Positions 27,336 to 35,442 of a DNA stretch of 64,000 bases are shown piece after piece (position 1 is the first letter of the stretch; each line of letters starts with the position of its first letter). Location of the stretch: NCBI RefSeq assembly GCF_020510565.1, contig NZ_CP075189.1, positions 3,958,501 to 4,022,500 on the forward strand. Direction: 5' to 3'. Under the pieces are notes generated by a model that was given only the letters and a program-made list of their open reading frames with translations, searched no databases and was not told where the DNA came from. The stretch comes from Ferribacterium limneticum. GTDB lineage: Bacteria > Pseudomonadota > Gammaproteobacteria > Burkholderiales > Rhodocyclaceae. The position numbers and the translations under genes are program-made.

Positions 27336-28105
27336 CCCGGCCGTTGCTCGAAGCCAAACAACTGGTCGTCGAAATCGGCGGCAAAACGGTGGTCGACCGT
27401 GTCGACCTGAGCGTTGCCAGCGGCGAGCGCATTGCCATCCTCGGCCGCAACGGTGCCGGCAAATCGACGCTGCTGTCGACGCTGGCCGGCCTGCGTCCGG
27501 CGGCTGGCGGTTCTCTGCTGCTTGATGGCGAAGATGCGGCCTTGCTGCACGCCCGCGAGGCCGCCCTGCGACGCGCCTGGCTCGGCCAGTTCCAGTCCGA
27601 TCCTTTCGGTTCGACCGTGCTGGAAACGGCGCTGACCGGTCGCCATCCGCATCTTGGGCGCTGGGACTGGGAATCGAAGCACGATGCCGAACTGGCCCGT
27701 GCGGCGCTCAAGGCGGTCGGGCTGGACGGCATGGAAACCCGCCAGATTCACACGCTGTCCGGCGGCGAACGCCAACGGCTGGCCATCGCCACGCTGCTCA
27801 CCCAGGCGGCGCCGCTCTACCTGCTCGACGAACCGCTGGCGCACCTCGACCTCAATCACCAGATGGCCGTCCTCGAACTGTTCTCCGGCACGGCCCGCGA
27901 TGGTGGCGCCGGCGTCATCATGGTCTTGCACGACCCGGCGCTGGCCCATCGTTTTTGTGACCGGGCGCTGCTGGTTTATGGCGACGGCCATACCGAAATT
28001 GGCACCGTCGACGCCATTTTGACGGCCGACACGCTGTCCGAACTTTACGGCTACGGCCTGCGTCAGATCGAAGATCGCGGCCATCGCTGCTTCATCCCCG
28101 AGTAA
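27332..28105 (+). CDS. btuD: Vitamin B12 ABC transporter ATP-binding protein BtuD
   Basis: This 257-residue ABC ATPase starts at ATG 27332 within the btuC stop (ATGA). Walker A is GRNGAGKST (residues 38-46), the signature LSGGERQRLAIA begins at residue 142 and Walker B is LYLLDEP (about 162-168). It powers uptake through BtuC. A copy of the dispersed repeat begins 6 nt after its stop codon. Confidence 0.92.
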   Translation: MTRPLLEAKQLVVEIGGKTVVDRVDLSVASGERIAILGRNGAGKSTLLSTLAGLRPAAGGSLLLDGEDAALLHAREAALRRAWLGQFQSDPFGSTVLETALTGRHPHLGRWDWESKHDAELARAALKAVGLDGMETRQIHTLSGGERQRLAIATLLTQAAPLYLLDEPLAHLDLNHQMAVLELFSGTARDGGAGVIMVLHDPALAHRFCDRALLVYGDGHTEIGTVDAILTADTLSELYGYGLRQIEDRGHRCFIPE

Positions 28106-28110
28106 ACCAT

Positions 28111-28150
28111 TTCAATTTTGGGCATTTTTTCCGGTTGACCGTAGCAATGC
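28111..28150 (+). repeat. Dispersed repeat copy after btuD
   Basis: TTCAATTTTGGGCATTTTTT leads into CCGGTTGACCGTAGCAATGC. It is intergenic, 6 nt after the btuD stop codon and in the same sense. GGCATT and AATGCC at the two ends can pair. Confidence 0.9.
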
Positions 28151-28169
28151 CTTTTTCGAGCCAATCAAT

Positions 28170-28760
28170 ATGACCGTCACCCACGAACAACGCATGCAGA
28201 AAAAGAAAGCCGTCATCGACGGCAAGATCGACGCCGCGCAGGAAGAGCGCGGCGTGCTGGTCATCAACACCGGCAACGGCAAGGGCAAATCGAGTGCCGC
28301 GTTCGGCGTCGTCGCCCGCGCCCTCGGCCACGGCCTCAAGGTTGGCGTCGTGCAATTCGTCAAAGGCCGTTCGGACACCGGCGAGGAAGCCTTCTTCAGC
28401 CAGCAGCCGAACGTCACCTGGCACGTCGGCGGCGAAGGCTTCACCTGGGAAACCCAGGACAAGGAGCGCGACGCCAAGGCTGCCCAAGCCGCCTGGGAAA
28501 TCGCCTGTGACCACCTGCGCAATCCGGGAATCGGCCTCGTCGTCCTCGATGAAATGACCTACGCCTTCAAATACGGCTGGCTCGACCTCGATACCGTCAT
28601 CGCCCAACTACTCGGCCGCCCGGCCATGCAGCACGTCATCATCACCGGCCGCGGGGCGCCGCAGGCCCTGCGCGACGTCGCCGACACAGTGAGCGACATC
28701 GGCATGGAAAAACATGCCTTCCAGAGCGGCATCAAGGCCATGCCCGGCCTCGAATTCTGA
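28170..28760 (+). CDS. cobO: Cob(I)yrinic acid a,c-diamide adenosyltransferase (CobO/BtuR)
   Basis: This enzyme adenosylates the cobalt of corrinoids using ATP, giving the coenzyme form needed by methylmalonyl-CoA mutase and by later salvage steps. The 196-residue protein has the CobA/CobO-type P-loop GNGKGKSS (residues 35-42), then VGVVQFVKGRSDTGEEAFF and VVLDEMTYAFKYGWLD. It lies in the B12 uptake cluster, separated from btuD by a dispersed repeat. The frame of the next gene overlaps its end but that gene's true start is downstream. Confidence 0.93.
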   Translation: MTVTHEQRMQKKKAVIDGKIDAAQEERGVLVINTGNGKGKSSAAFGVVARALGHGLKVGVVQFVKGRSDTGEEAFFSQQPNVTWHVGGEGFTWETQDKERDAKAAQAAWEIACDHLRNPGIGLVVLDEMTYAFKYGWLDLDTVIAQLLGRPAMQHVIITGRGAPQALRDVADTVSDIGMEKHAFQSGIKAMPGLEF

Positions 28761-28770
28761 GTTCAAGTCA

Positions 28771-30384
28771 ATGAAAAAACTGGCCCGTTTCGTCTTCCTG
28801 CTGTTCGTTTCCGCTGCCGCCTGGGCGGGCGAAATCGACATCCCGGCCAATATCCAGGCCGAGGCCAAGATCATCCGTGGCGAACGCGACGGCTACTGGG
28901 AAAAGGTGCTGCTCGTCAGCTTTCCCGAAGCACGGCGCACGCTGTCCACCTCCGACGGCCTGCTCGATGCCCGTGCTGCGATGAACCACGCCGGCCACCC
29001 GCAGCTCTGGAAAACGCTCGGCATGCGTTTCATGGGCCAGGACGGCCGGGGCGGCAAAGCCTATGCCGAGCATGTGCACGAACAGACCGCCCGCCAGCAA
29101 CATCTGAACAAGTCGGCGGTCGCCCACATGGCCACAGCCGCCGACCTCGACAACCTGGCGGTCGTCACGAAAAACCACGGCCCGCTGACCGTCACCGTGC
29201 TGGCCACGGCCGGCGCCAAAAGCAACGCCATCCGCACCGGCGTCGATGCCGGAACCTACATCGAAGGCAACACGCCGGCCGGTACCATCAACATCTTGCT
29301 GCTGACCAATATCCGGCTGACCGACGCGGCAATGGCACGTGCCCTGATCACCGTCACCGAGGGCAAGACCGCGGCGCTGCAGGATTTGAATGTACCGAGC
29401 ACCTACACCAAAACCGTGCAGGCGACAGGGACGGGCACCGACAGCATCATCGTCGTCTCCGGCACACAGGGCCCGCAAGCCAGCTATACCGGCGGCCACA
29501 GCCGGATTGGCGAGTTGATCGGCAAGGCCAGCTACGCAGCGGTGCTCGAAGCGCTCGGCAAGCAGAACGGCTTCTTCCTGCCCGGCGCCAAGCGTTTTGC
29601 AGCCGGAACCGCAGCGCCGGCCAAGACAACGGAGGCGCTGCGCATTGCCTTGCTTCATCTCGATGCCGTTCCCGGCGACATCGCCGGCAACCGCGCCCGC
29701 ATCGAAGCCGGCATTCAGGAGGCGGTCGGCCACGGCGCCGACTGGGTCATGACGCCCGAACTGGCCGAAACCGGCTACAACTTCGCCAGCCGCATCGGCA
29801 CCGACTGGATCGCCCCCTTTCCCGATGCCTGGATCAGCACGCTGGCCGCCATCGCCCGCGACAACCGGGTGGCGCTCTTCGTCGGCTTCGCCGAACGCGA
29901 CGCAAAAAGTGGCAAGCTCCACAACAGCGTCGCCGTGATCGACCGCGACGGTGTGATCCGGGGCGCCTACCGTAAGCAGCGCGTGCATGGCGGGGCCGAA
30001 AGCTGGTCCACACCCGGCACCGGCGGCGCGCCCTTCGTCGTCGACGGCATCCCGGTCGGCGTCCTGATCTGCGCCGATACCTACAAACCTGAACCGGCCG
30101 CCAGCTATCGCCAGCAAGGCGCCGCCATCCTGCTCGCCCCGGCCAACTGGCCGCCGGTCGAAGGCATGGGGCCGGGCGACCTGTGGGAGCGGCGCAGCGC
30201 TGAAACCGGCCTGCCGCTGATCGTGAACAACCGCACCGGACGCGAACCGGAACTTGATTTCTCGCTCGGCGAAAGCGTCGTCGCGGCCGGCGGCGAGCGG
30301 CTGTTCTCGTTCAGTGCCAGCCAGAGCCGCCTGTTTTATATCGATTGGGACCGCCGGCAAGGCTTCAGCCAGCCCGCGCGTTAA
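28771..30384 (+). CDS. Exported CbiZ-type adenosylcobinamide amidohydrolase fused to a nitrilase-superfamily domain
   Basis: This 537-residue fusion starts at ATG 28771. It has a Sec signal peptide (MKKLARFVFLLFVSAAAWAG, cleavage after AWA). A CbiZ domain follows (about residues 60-265) with ATAGAKSNAIRTGVDAG, PAGTINILLLTNIRLTDAAM, TEGKTAALQDL, ATGTGTDSIIVV and GGHSRIGELIG. A carbon-nitrogen hydrolase domain follows (about 289-530) with a complete Glu-Lys-Cys triad: Glu330 in MTPELAETGY, Lys402 in YRKQRVH and Cys434 in VLICADTY. CbiZ cleaves the aminopropanol amide of cobinamide or pseudocobamides. The role of the nitrilase domain and the periplasmic location are inferred. It lies between cobO and cobB. 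Confidence 0.85.
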   Translation: MKKLARFVFLLFVSAAAWAGEIDIPANIQAEAKIIRGERDGYWEKVLLVSFPEARRTLSTSDGLLDARAAMNHAGHPQLWKTLGMRFMGQDGRGGKAYAEHVHEQTARQQHLNKSAVAHMATAADLDNLAVVTKNHGPLTVTVLATAGAKSNAIRTGVDAGTYIEGNTPAGTINILLLTNIRLTDAAMARALITVTEGKTAALQDLNVPSTYTKTVQATGTGTDSIIVVSGTQGPQASYTGGHSRIGELIGKASYAAVLEALGKQNGFFLPGAKRFAAGTAAPAKTTEALRIALLHLDAVPGDIAGNRARIEAGIQEAVGHGADWVMTPELAETGYNFASRIGTDWIAPFPDAWISTLAAIARDNRVALFVGFAERDAKSGKLHNSVAVIDRDGVIRGAYRKQRVHGGAESWSTPGTGGAPFVVDGIPVGVLICADTYKPEPAASYRQQGAAILLAPANWPPVEGMGPGDLWERRSAETGLPLIVNNRTGREPELDFSLGESVVAAGGERLFSFSASQSRLFYIDWDRRQGFSQPAR

Positions 30385-30393
30385 GGAACAAGA

Positions 30394-31677
30394 ATGCCCG
30401 CCTGCCCCGCCCTCCTCATCGCCGCCCCCGCCTCCGGTCAGGGCAAGACCACCGTCACCGCTGCACTAGCCCGGCTGCACGCCCGCCAGGGACGGCGCGT
30501 CACCGTCTTCAAGTGCGGCCCGGACTTTCTCGACCCGCAGATTCACGCCTTCGCCAGCGGCCGCCCTTGCCAAAATCTCGACCTCGGCATGTGCGGCAAG
30601 GACGATGCGCGCTGGCGACTGGCCCGCGCCGCTGAAGAATCAGACCTCATCCTCGTCGAGGGCGTCATGGGCCTGTTCGATGGCCAGCCTTCCGCCGCCG
30701 ACATAGCCGAGCGCTTCGCCATTCCGGTCATGGCCCTAATCGACGCCGGAGCGATGGCCCAGACATTCGGCGCCGTCGCCCATGGCCTCGCCACCTACCG
30801 ACCCGGCCTGCCCTTCGCCGGCGTACTGGCCAATCGTTCGGCCAGCGAAGGCCACACCCAATTGCTGCGCGACAGCGTCCCTCCCGGCATGGGCTGGTTC
30901 GGCGCCCTGCCCAAAAGCGGCGACAGCCTGCCCGAACGCCACCTCGGCTTGCTCCAAGCAGCCGAAATCACCGACCTCGAGGCCCGCCTCGATGCCCTGG
31001 CCGATGGGTTAGCCGCCAGTGCTACGGTCGACCTGCCAAAACCGGTGAATTTCGAAACCGCCCCGGCGCCGCGCATCGAACCCCGGCTCGCCGGCCAACG
31101 CATCGCCATCGCCCGCGATGCCGCCTACGGCTTCATCTACCCGGCCAATCTCGAAACCCTGGGCACGCTGGGTGCCGAGTTGCGCTTCTTCTCGCCGGTC
31201 GCCGGCGACCCGCTACCCGAATGCGATGCCGTCTGGCTGCCCGGCGGCTACCCGGAACTGCACGCCGAGGCCCTGAGCCAGCACGCCGGGCTGTGGCAAG
31301 CCCTAAAAAACCATGTTGCCACCGGCAAACCACTGCTCGCCGAATGCGGCGGCATGATGAGCCTGTTCGAGGAAGTCGTGGACAAGGCCGGCACCAGCCA
31401 TCGCTTCGGCGGCCTGCTGCCCGGGCGCTCAATCATGCAAAAACGCCTCGCCGCGCTCGGTACCCAATTCGTCGACCTGCCCGAAGGCCGCATCGCCGGC
31501 CACACCTTTCACTACTCGAAGAGCGAAACGCTGTTCAGCCCGCTCGCCCGCGCCACCACCGCCGATGGCCGGGACGGTGAGGCGATCTACCGGCAGGGCC
31601 GACTCACCGCCTCCTACGTGCATTTCTACTTCCCATCAAATCCGGCTGCCGTTGCCCACCTGTTCACGAAGGCCTGA
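30394..31677 (+). CDS. cobB: Cobyrinate a,c-diamide synthase CobB/CbiA
   Basis: This enzyme amidates the a and c acetate side chains of cobyrinate using glutamine and ATP. The 427-residue protein has an N-terminal dethiobiotin-synthetase-like P-loop domain (IAAPASGQGKTTVTAAL, then CGPDFLDP) and a C-terminal class I glutaminase domain with nucleophile Cys318 in LLAECGGMM. The two domains are joined by a linker (about residues 208-221, ATVDLPKPVNFE) encoded by a copy of the dispersed repeat. It starts 9 nt after the CbiZ fusion. Full de novo B12 synthesis genes are not in this window. Confidence 0.92.
   Translation: MPACPALLIAAPASGQGKTTVTAALARLHARQGRRVTVFKCGPDFLDPQIHAFASGRPCQNLDLGMCGKDDARWRLARAAEESDLILVEGVMGLFDGQPSAADIAERFAIPVMALIDAGAMAQTFGAVAHGLATYRPGLPFAGVLANRSASEGHTQLLRDSVPPGMGWFGALPKSGDSLPERHLGLLQAAEITDLEARLDALADGLAASATVDLPKPVNFETAPAPRIEPRLAGQRIAIARDAAYGFIYPANLETLGTLGAELRFFSPVAGDPLPECDAVWLPGGYPELHAEALSQHAGLWQALKNHVATGKPLLAECGGMMSLFEEVVDKAGTSHRFGGLLPGRSIMQKRLAALGTQFVDLPEGRIAGHTFHYSKSETLFSPLARATTADGRDGEAIYRQGRLTASYVHFYFPSNPAAVAHLFTKA
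31019..31057 (-). repeat. Dispersed repeat copy in the cobB interdomain linker
   Basis: Read on the minus strand, TTCGAAATTCACCGGTTTTG is followed by GCAGGTCGACCGTAGCAC. It is degenerate in the left half, antisense to cobB and translated as SATVDLPKPVNFE. Confidence 0.65.
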
Positions 31678-31777
31678 TACTTCTATTTTTACGAACAATC
31701 ATGCAGGCCTGAACTGGTTTTTCTGCGACAGGAAGCGGATACACTACGGGTTGCAACTTTTCCACACGGAGACAACC

Positions 31778-32659
31778 ATGAAGAATTTCGTACTGATGGC
31801 CGCAGCAGTCGTGCTCGGCTTCACGCTGCAAATCGGTGACGCCGAAGCCAAGCGCCTCGGTGGCGGCAGCTCGGCCGGCATGCAACGCCAGTCGGTTTCC
31901 CCCAGCGCCCCGCCCTCGGCTGCCAAACAGGCGCCCGCCTCCGCTCCCGGTGCCGCCGCCCCGGCCGCTCAACCCAAGCGTTCGTGGATGGGCCCGCTGG
32001 CTGGCCTGGCCGCCGGTCTCGGCCTGGCCGCGCTGGCTTCGCACTTCGGCTTCGGCGAAGGCCTGGCCAACATGATGATGATCGGCTTGCTGATCATGGC
32101 AGTCGTCATGGTCGTCGGCTATTTCATGCGCAAGAAGGCCGGAGCGACCCAGCAAGGTGGCATGCAGTATGCTGGCGCTGGCGCCAACTACGGTGCCAAC
32201 GCCCCGCGTCAGCCTGACTTCATGCCGGCCGGCGGTTCTGCTGCCGCCGCCCCGGTTGCTGCTTCCACCAGTGGTGGCAACAACATCCCGGCTGACTTCG
32301 ATGTCGAGAGCTTCGTGCGTAACGCCAAGGTCAACTTCATCCGTCTGCAGGCCTCGAACGACGCCGGTAATCTTGACGACATCCGCGAATTCACTTCGCC
32401 GGAAATGTTCGCCGAGATCAAGATGGGCATGAGCGAGCGTGGCAATGCCAAGCAGGAAACCGACGTCGCCCAGCTCAACGGCGAAGTGCTCGATGTCGCC
32501 GAGGAAGCCAACCGCTACGTCGTCAGCATCCGTTTCACCGGCCTGATCAGCGAAGAGAAGGGCGCCGCACCGGCACCGTTCGACGAAATCTGGCACATGA
32601 CCAAGCCGACCGATAACAGCCGTGGCTGGGTACTGGCTGGCATTCAACAGGTCCAGTAA
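31778..32659 (+). CDS. Tim44-domain membrane protein
   Basis: This 293-residue protein starts at ATG 31778 with GGAG upstream. It has an N-terminal signal or anchor segment, a low-complexity Ala/Pro/Ser/Gln region (about 35-75), two hydrophobic helices (about 75-115, including GLLIMAVVMVVGYFM) and a C-terminal Tim44-like domain (about 170-293) with DVESFVRNAKVNFIRLQAS and FTSPEMFAEIK. Bacterial Tim44-like proteins are poorly understood. It is monocistronic, closed by a strong terminator. Confidence 0.82.
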   Translation: MKNFVLMAAAVVLGFTLQIGDAEAKRLGGGSSAGMQRQSVSPSAPPSAAKQAPASAPGAAAPAAQPKRSWMGPLAGLAAGLGLAALASHFGFGEGLANMMMIGLLIMAVVMVVGYFMRKKAGATQQGGMQYAGAGANYGANAPRQPDFMPAGGSAAAAPVAASTSGGNNIPADFDVESFVRNAKVNFIRLQASNDAGNLDDIREFTSPEMFAEIKMGMSERGNAKQETDVAQLNGEVLDVAEEANRYVVSIRFTGLISEEKGAAPAPFDEIWHMTKPTDNSRGWVLAGIQQVQ

Positions 32660-32679
32660 CAAACCACGCCGCACTCAAG

Positions 32680-32711
32680 GCTGGCCGGAGCGATCCGGCC
32701 AGCTTTTTTTT
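32680..32711 (+). terminator. Rho-independent terminator of the Tim44-like gene
   Basis: GCTGGCCGGA and TCCGGCCAGC form a perfect 10-bp stem around GCGA, followed by eight T residues. Confidence 0.92.
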
Positions 32712-32791
32712 GGTCCAAACAACTGGCGATGCAGCCCCATGCACCAATACCGTGAATTAGCCGATTGATATGAAGCCTGACCAATGGCATA

Positions 32792-34888
32792 GTGACTACT
32801 TATTCACGCGCCGGACAGAACACATTGTTTCGTAACAGTAAAATACCGGATGCCTTGAGAATTGCGCATGCGGCCACCGCCATCGTTCTGGCCGTCGTAT
32901 TGCATCCTGCACACGCTGCCCAGGACGATGATCTCAGCCTGGAAGACCTGACAAAAACCGAAGTTTCTTCCGTTTCACGGCGTAACCAGAGCCTGAGCAA
33001 CGTTCCCGCCGCCGCCTTCGTCATTACCGCCGAAGACATCCGCCGCTCCGGAGCGCTGGCCCTGCCGGATGTGCTGCGCATGGTGCCGGGCATCCAGGTG
33101 GCGCAGGTCGACAGCGGGCGCTATGCCGTCTCAGCGCGCGGCTTCAATGGCCGTTTTGCCAACAAACTGCAGGTGCTGATCGACGGCCGGAGCGTTTATC
33201 ACCCGTTTTTCTCTGGGATTCTCTGGGAATATGACCCGATCCCGCTCGAGGACATCGAACGCATTGAAGTCATTCGCGGTGCCGGCGCTGCCATGTGGGG
33301 CGTCAACGCCGTCAATGGTGTGATCAACATCATCAGCCGCCACTCCCGCACGCAGGCTGGCGGCATGGTGGCCGGAACGATAGGCAGCAATGGTCAGGGC
33401 CAGTTGTACACCCGGGCCGGCGGCCGCATCGATGCCGACACCACCTGGAAACTATCCGCCCAGGGACGTCATGCCGAGCCTTCGCGACAACTCGCCAACG
33501 ATCACTACAGCGAAGACGACCTGAGCAACGGCGTGGTCGATTTTCGCTTCGACCGTTCGCTGTCTGGCGGCAGCGATTTCCGAGTCTGGGCCAATGCCGG
33601 AAAATCCTCACTGGGCGACCTTTATCCGCTGACGCCCAATCCGCTCAATCCCCTCACGCTTACCCCTGTATCGATAACTCAGAAAATTTCCACCCAGACG
33701 CTGGGCGGCCGCTATCGCTGGCTGAGCGGGGCAGGTATCGAGTCATCCGTGCAGGCTTCGATTGGCGGCTCCAGCATTGAGCTGAAGGGGGCACTCGAGG
33801 TAAACAACACACAGTTCGATATCGACTACCAGGGCCGCTACACCTTCGCCGAACACGATCTTTTGTGGGGAGCCAGTCACCGGACCGTTTCCGATGAGGT
33901 CTGGTCGAAGTACGTAGTCGAGATTGGCACTGCAGAATTCACGCAAAGAACAACCGGCTTTTTCATTCATGACAACTGGACGCTGATCCAGGACACCCTG
34001 CAATTTGGCCTGGGGGCTCGCTGGGACCAGACCAATCTGGGCGGCAACACCTTCTCGCCGAACGCCACATTGATGTGGACGCCAACGCGCAATGACACGC
34101 TTTGGGCAAAGTACTCGAAGGCGCCACGGATGCCGGCACGTGCCGAATTCGACGTGACCATGCTGACCGGCTACCAGCCGCCCACCCTGTTCACGCCCCC
34201 CGTGGTGTTTCGCGCCCAGCCCGGTAACGCCAGCTTGCGCCAGGAAACGATGGAAGGCTTCGAACTGGGATATCGCAGCCAGCTAAGCCAGCGGCTTGGC
34301 CTCGATGTCTCGGTTTACCGGTATCGCTACACGGATATCGTATCAAGCGCCCAAGGAAATATGCTGTATCCCGTGGTTATCTCCGGGGTTCCAGTTGCCG
34401 TTCAGAATCTCGACCGCAACAACGATGGCAATGGTTGGTTAAGTGGGGCCGAACTGAGCGTGGACTGGCTGCTTGCGCCGACCTGGCGGATGCAGTTGTC
34501 GTATACCTACACGCATGTCGACATGGACGATTCGGCCAATCCGATTACACAGGCTCAAGGCCTGAAGGAAGAGCGCGGCACGGCTCGCCATTATGGGTCC
34601 TTGCGCTCGCAATGGAACGTCTCGCCCAGCCAGCAATTCGATGCCTGGATACGGGGTTCTTCCGGCATTGACCGCACGCTTTCCCCGTACACCACGACGA
34701 TCCGCGTCCCGGGCTACGTGACGCTGGATTTACGTTACGCCTACAAGGTGAACAAGGACATCGAGTTGGCGCTGACCGGCCGCAATCTGGTCGGACCCCG
34801 GCGCATTGAGTACGTGACCGACTATGTACCAGCCACGCCCGTGATCATCGAACCTTCCTTGTTACTGTCGGGGCGCTGGAAATTCTGA
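32792..34888 (+). CDS. TonB-dependent receptor
   Basis: This 698-residue outer-membrane receptor has a signal region ending HPAHA, then DLSLEDLTKTEVSSVSRRNQ (TonB-box area), a plug domain (PDVLRMVPGIQVAQVDSGRY, VSARGFNGRFANKLQVLIDG) and a barrel ending SGRWKF. The start is uncertain: GTG at 32792 has only a weak ribosome binding site and no ATG precedes the signal segment. It heads an operon with a YfiR-family protein and a hybrid histidine kinase, a combination seen with receptors whose ligand also drives signalling. The ligand is unknown. Confidence 0.85.
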   Translation: MTTYSRAGQNTLFRNSKIPDALRIAHAATAIVLAVVLHPAHAAQDDDLSLEDLTKTEVSSVSRRNQSLSNVPAAAFVITAEDIRRSGALALPDVLRMVPGIQVAQVDSGRYAVSARGFNGRFANKLQVLIDGRSVYHPFFSGILWEYDPIPLEDIERIEVIRGAGAAMWGVNAVNGVINIISRHSRTQAGGMVAGTIGSNGQGQLYTRAGGRIDADTTWKLSAQGRHAEPSRQLANDHYSEDDLSNGVVDFRFDRSLSGGSDFRVWANAGKSSLGDLYPLTPNPLNPLTLTPVSITQKISTQTLGGRYRWLSGAGIESSVQASIGGSSIELKGALEVNNTQFDIDYQGRYTFAEHDLLWGASHRTVSDEVWSKYVVEIGTAEFTQRTTGFFIHDNWTLIQDTLQFGLGARWDQTNLGGNTFSPNATLMWTPTRNDTLWAKYSKAPRMPARAEFDVTMLTGYQPPTLFTPPVVFRAQPGNASLRQETMEGFELGYRSQLSQRLGLDVSVYRYRYTDIVSSAQGNMLYPVVISGVPVAVQNLDRNNDGNGWLSGAELSVDWLLAPTWRMQLSYTYTHVDMDDSANPITQAQGLKEERGTARHYGSLRSQWNVSPSQQFDAWIRGSSGIDRTLSPYTTTIRVPGYVTLDLRYAYKVNKDIELALTGRNLVGPRRIEYVTDYVPATPVIIEPSLLLSGRWKF

Positions 34889-34890
34889 TC

Positions 34891-35442
34891 GTGCGTACCG
34901 CCGCCTCAAGTTCTCCGCGAAATTGCCCGCTTCGCTGGCTGGCAACCGTGCTGCTCGCCAGCGTTTCGCTGGCTTTTGCCCAGCCTGACTCGGAACCGCA
35001 ACTGGAATCGGCTTATCTGGTCAATTTCCTGAAGTATGTCGAGTGGCCGGCCAGCAACCGGAGCACGGCCACCATCTGCCTGTTTGGCCGCGATACGCTG
35101 GGGCCTTTCCTGAGCGGCCATGAAGGGCGAGTGATTGGCGGCAAGGAATTGCGTATTCGCCGGGTCCAAAGCCCTGACGACATGCCGAACTGCCAGCTGG
35201 TGTATATCCCCGATGTCGAGGAAGCCCGTATCGGTGCCGTTTTGCGCTGGATACAGGGCATGCCCATCCTGGCTGCCAGCAATGCCGACGGGTTTGCCCG
35301 CTCGGGCGGCGGCATCGAGCTTCTGCGCAATGGCGGACGGGTGCAATTCATCGTCAATGCTGAGACCCTGTCGCGGCACGGGCTGAATCCGAGCTCGCAA
35401 ATGCTGCGGCTGGCCAACCGGGTGATCGGAGGCGACCGATGA
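34891..35442 (+). CDS. YfiR-family (DUF4154) periplasmic protein
   Basis: This 183-residue exported protein has a GTG start, a signal segment ending AFA and a DUF4154/YfiR domain: ESAYLVNFLKYVEWP near residues 39-53, then ICLFGRDTLGPFL, LVYIPD and a C-terminal stretch RVQFIVNAETLSRHGL. YfiR-type proteins act in the periplasm on membrane signalling partners. It begins 2 nt after the TonB receptor and overlaps the kinase gene by 4 bp, so it probably links the two. Confidence 0.85.
   Translation: MRTAASSSPRNCPLRWLATVLLASVSLAFAQPDSEPQLESAYLVNFLKYVEWPASNRSTATICLFGRDTLGPFLSGHEGRVIGGKELRIRRVQSPDDMPNCQLVYIPDVEEARIGAVLRWIQGMPILAASNADGFARSGGGIELLRNGGRVQFIVNAETLSRHGLNPSSQMLRLANRVIGGDR

Noticed and set aside
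27365..27405. GGTCGACCGTGTCGACC in btuD resembling the repeat core
   Set aside because: There is no T-rich half, and the coding context (KTVVDRVDLSV) is ordinary for ABC ATPases.
28768..30360. 530-codon open frame antisense to the CbiZ-nitrilase gene
   Set aside because: Same composition artefact. The sense frame has a signal peptide and two recognisable domains.
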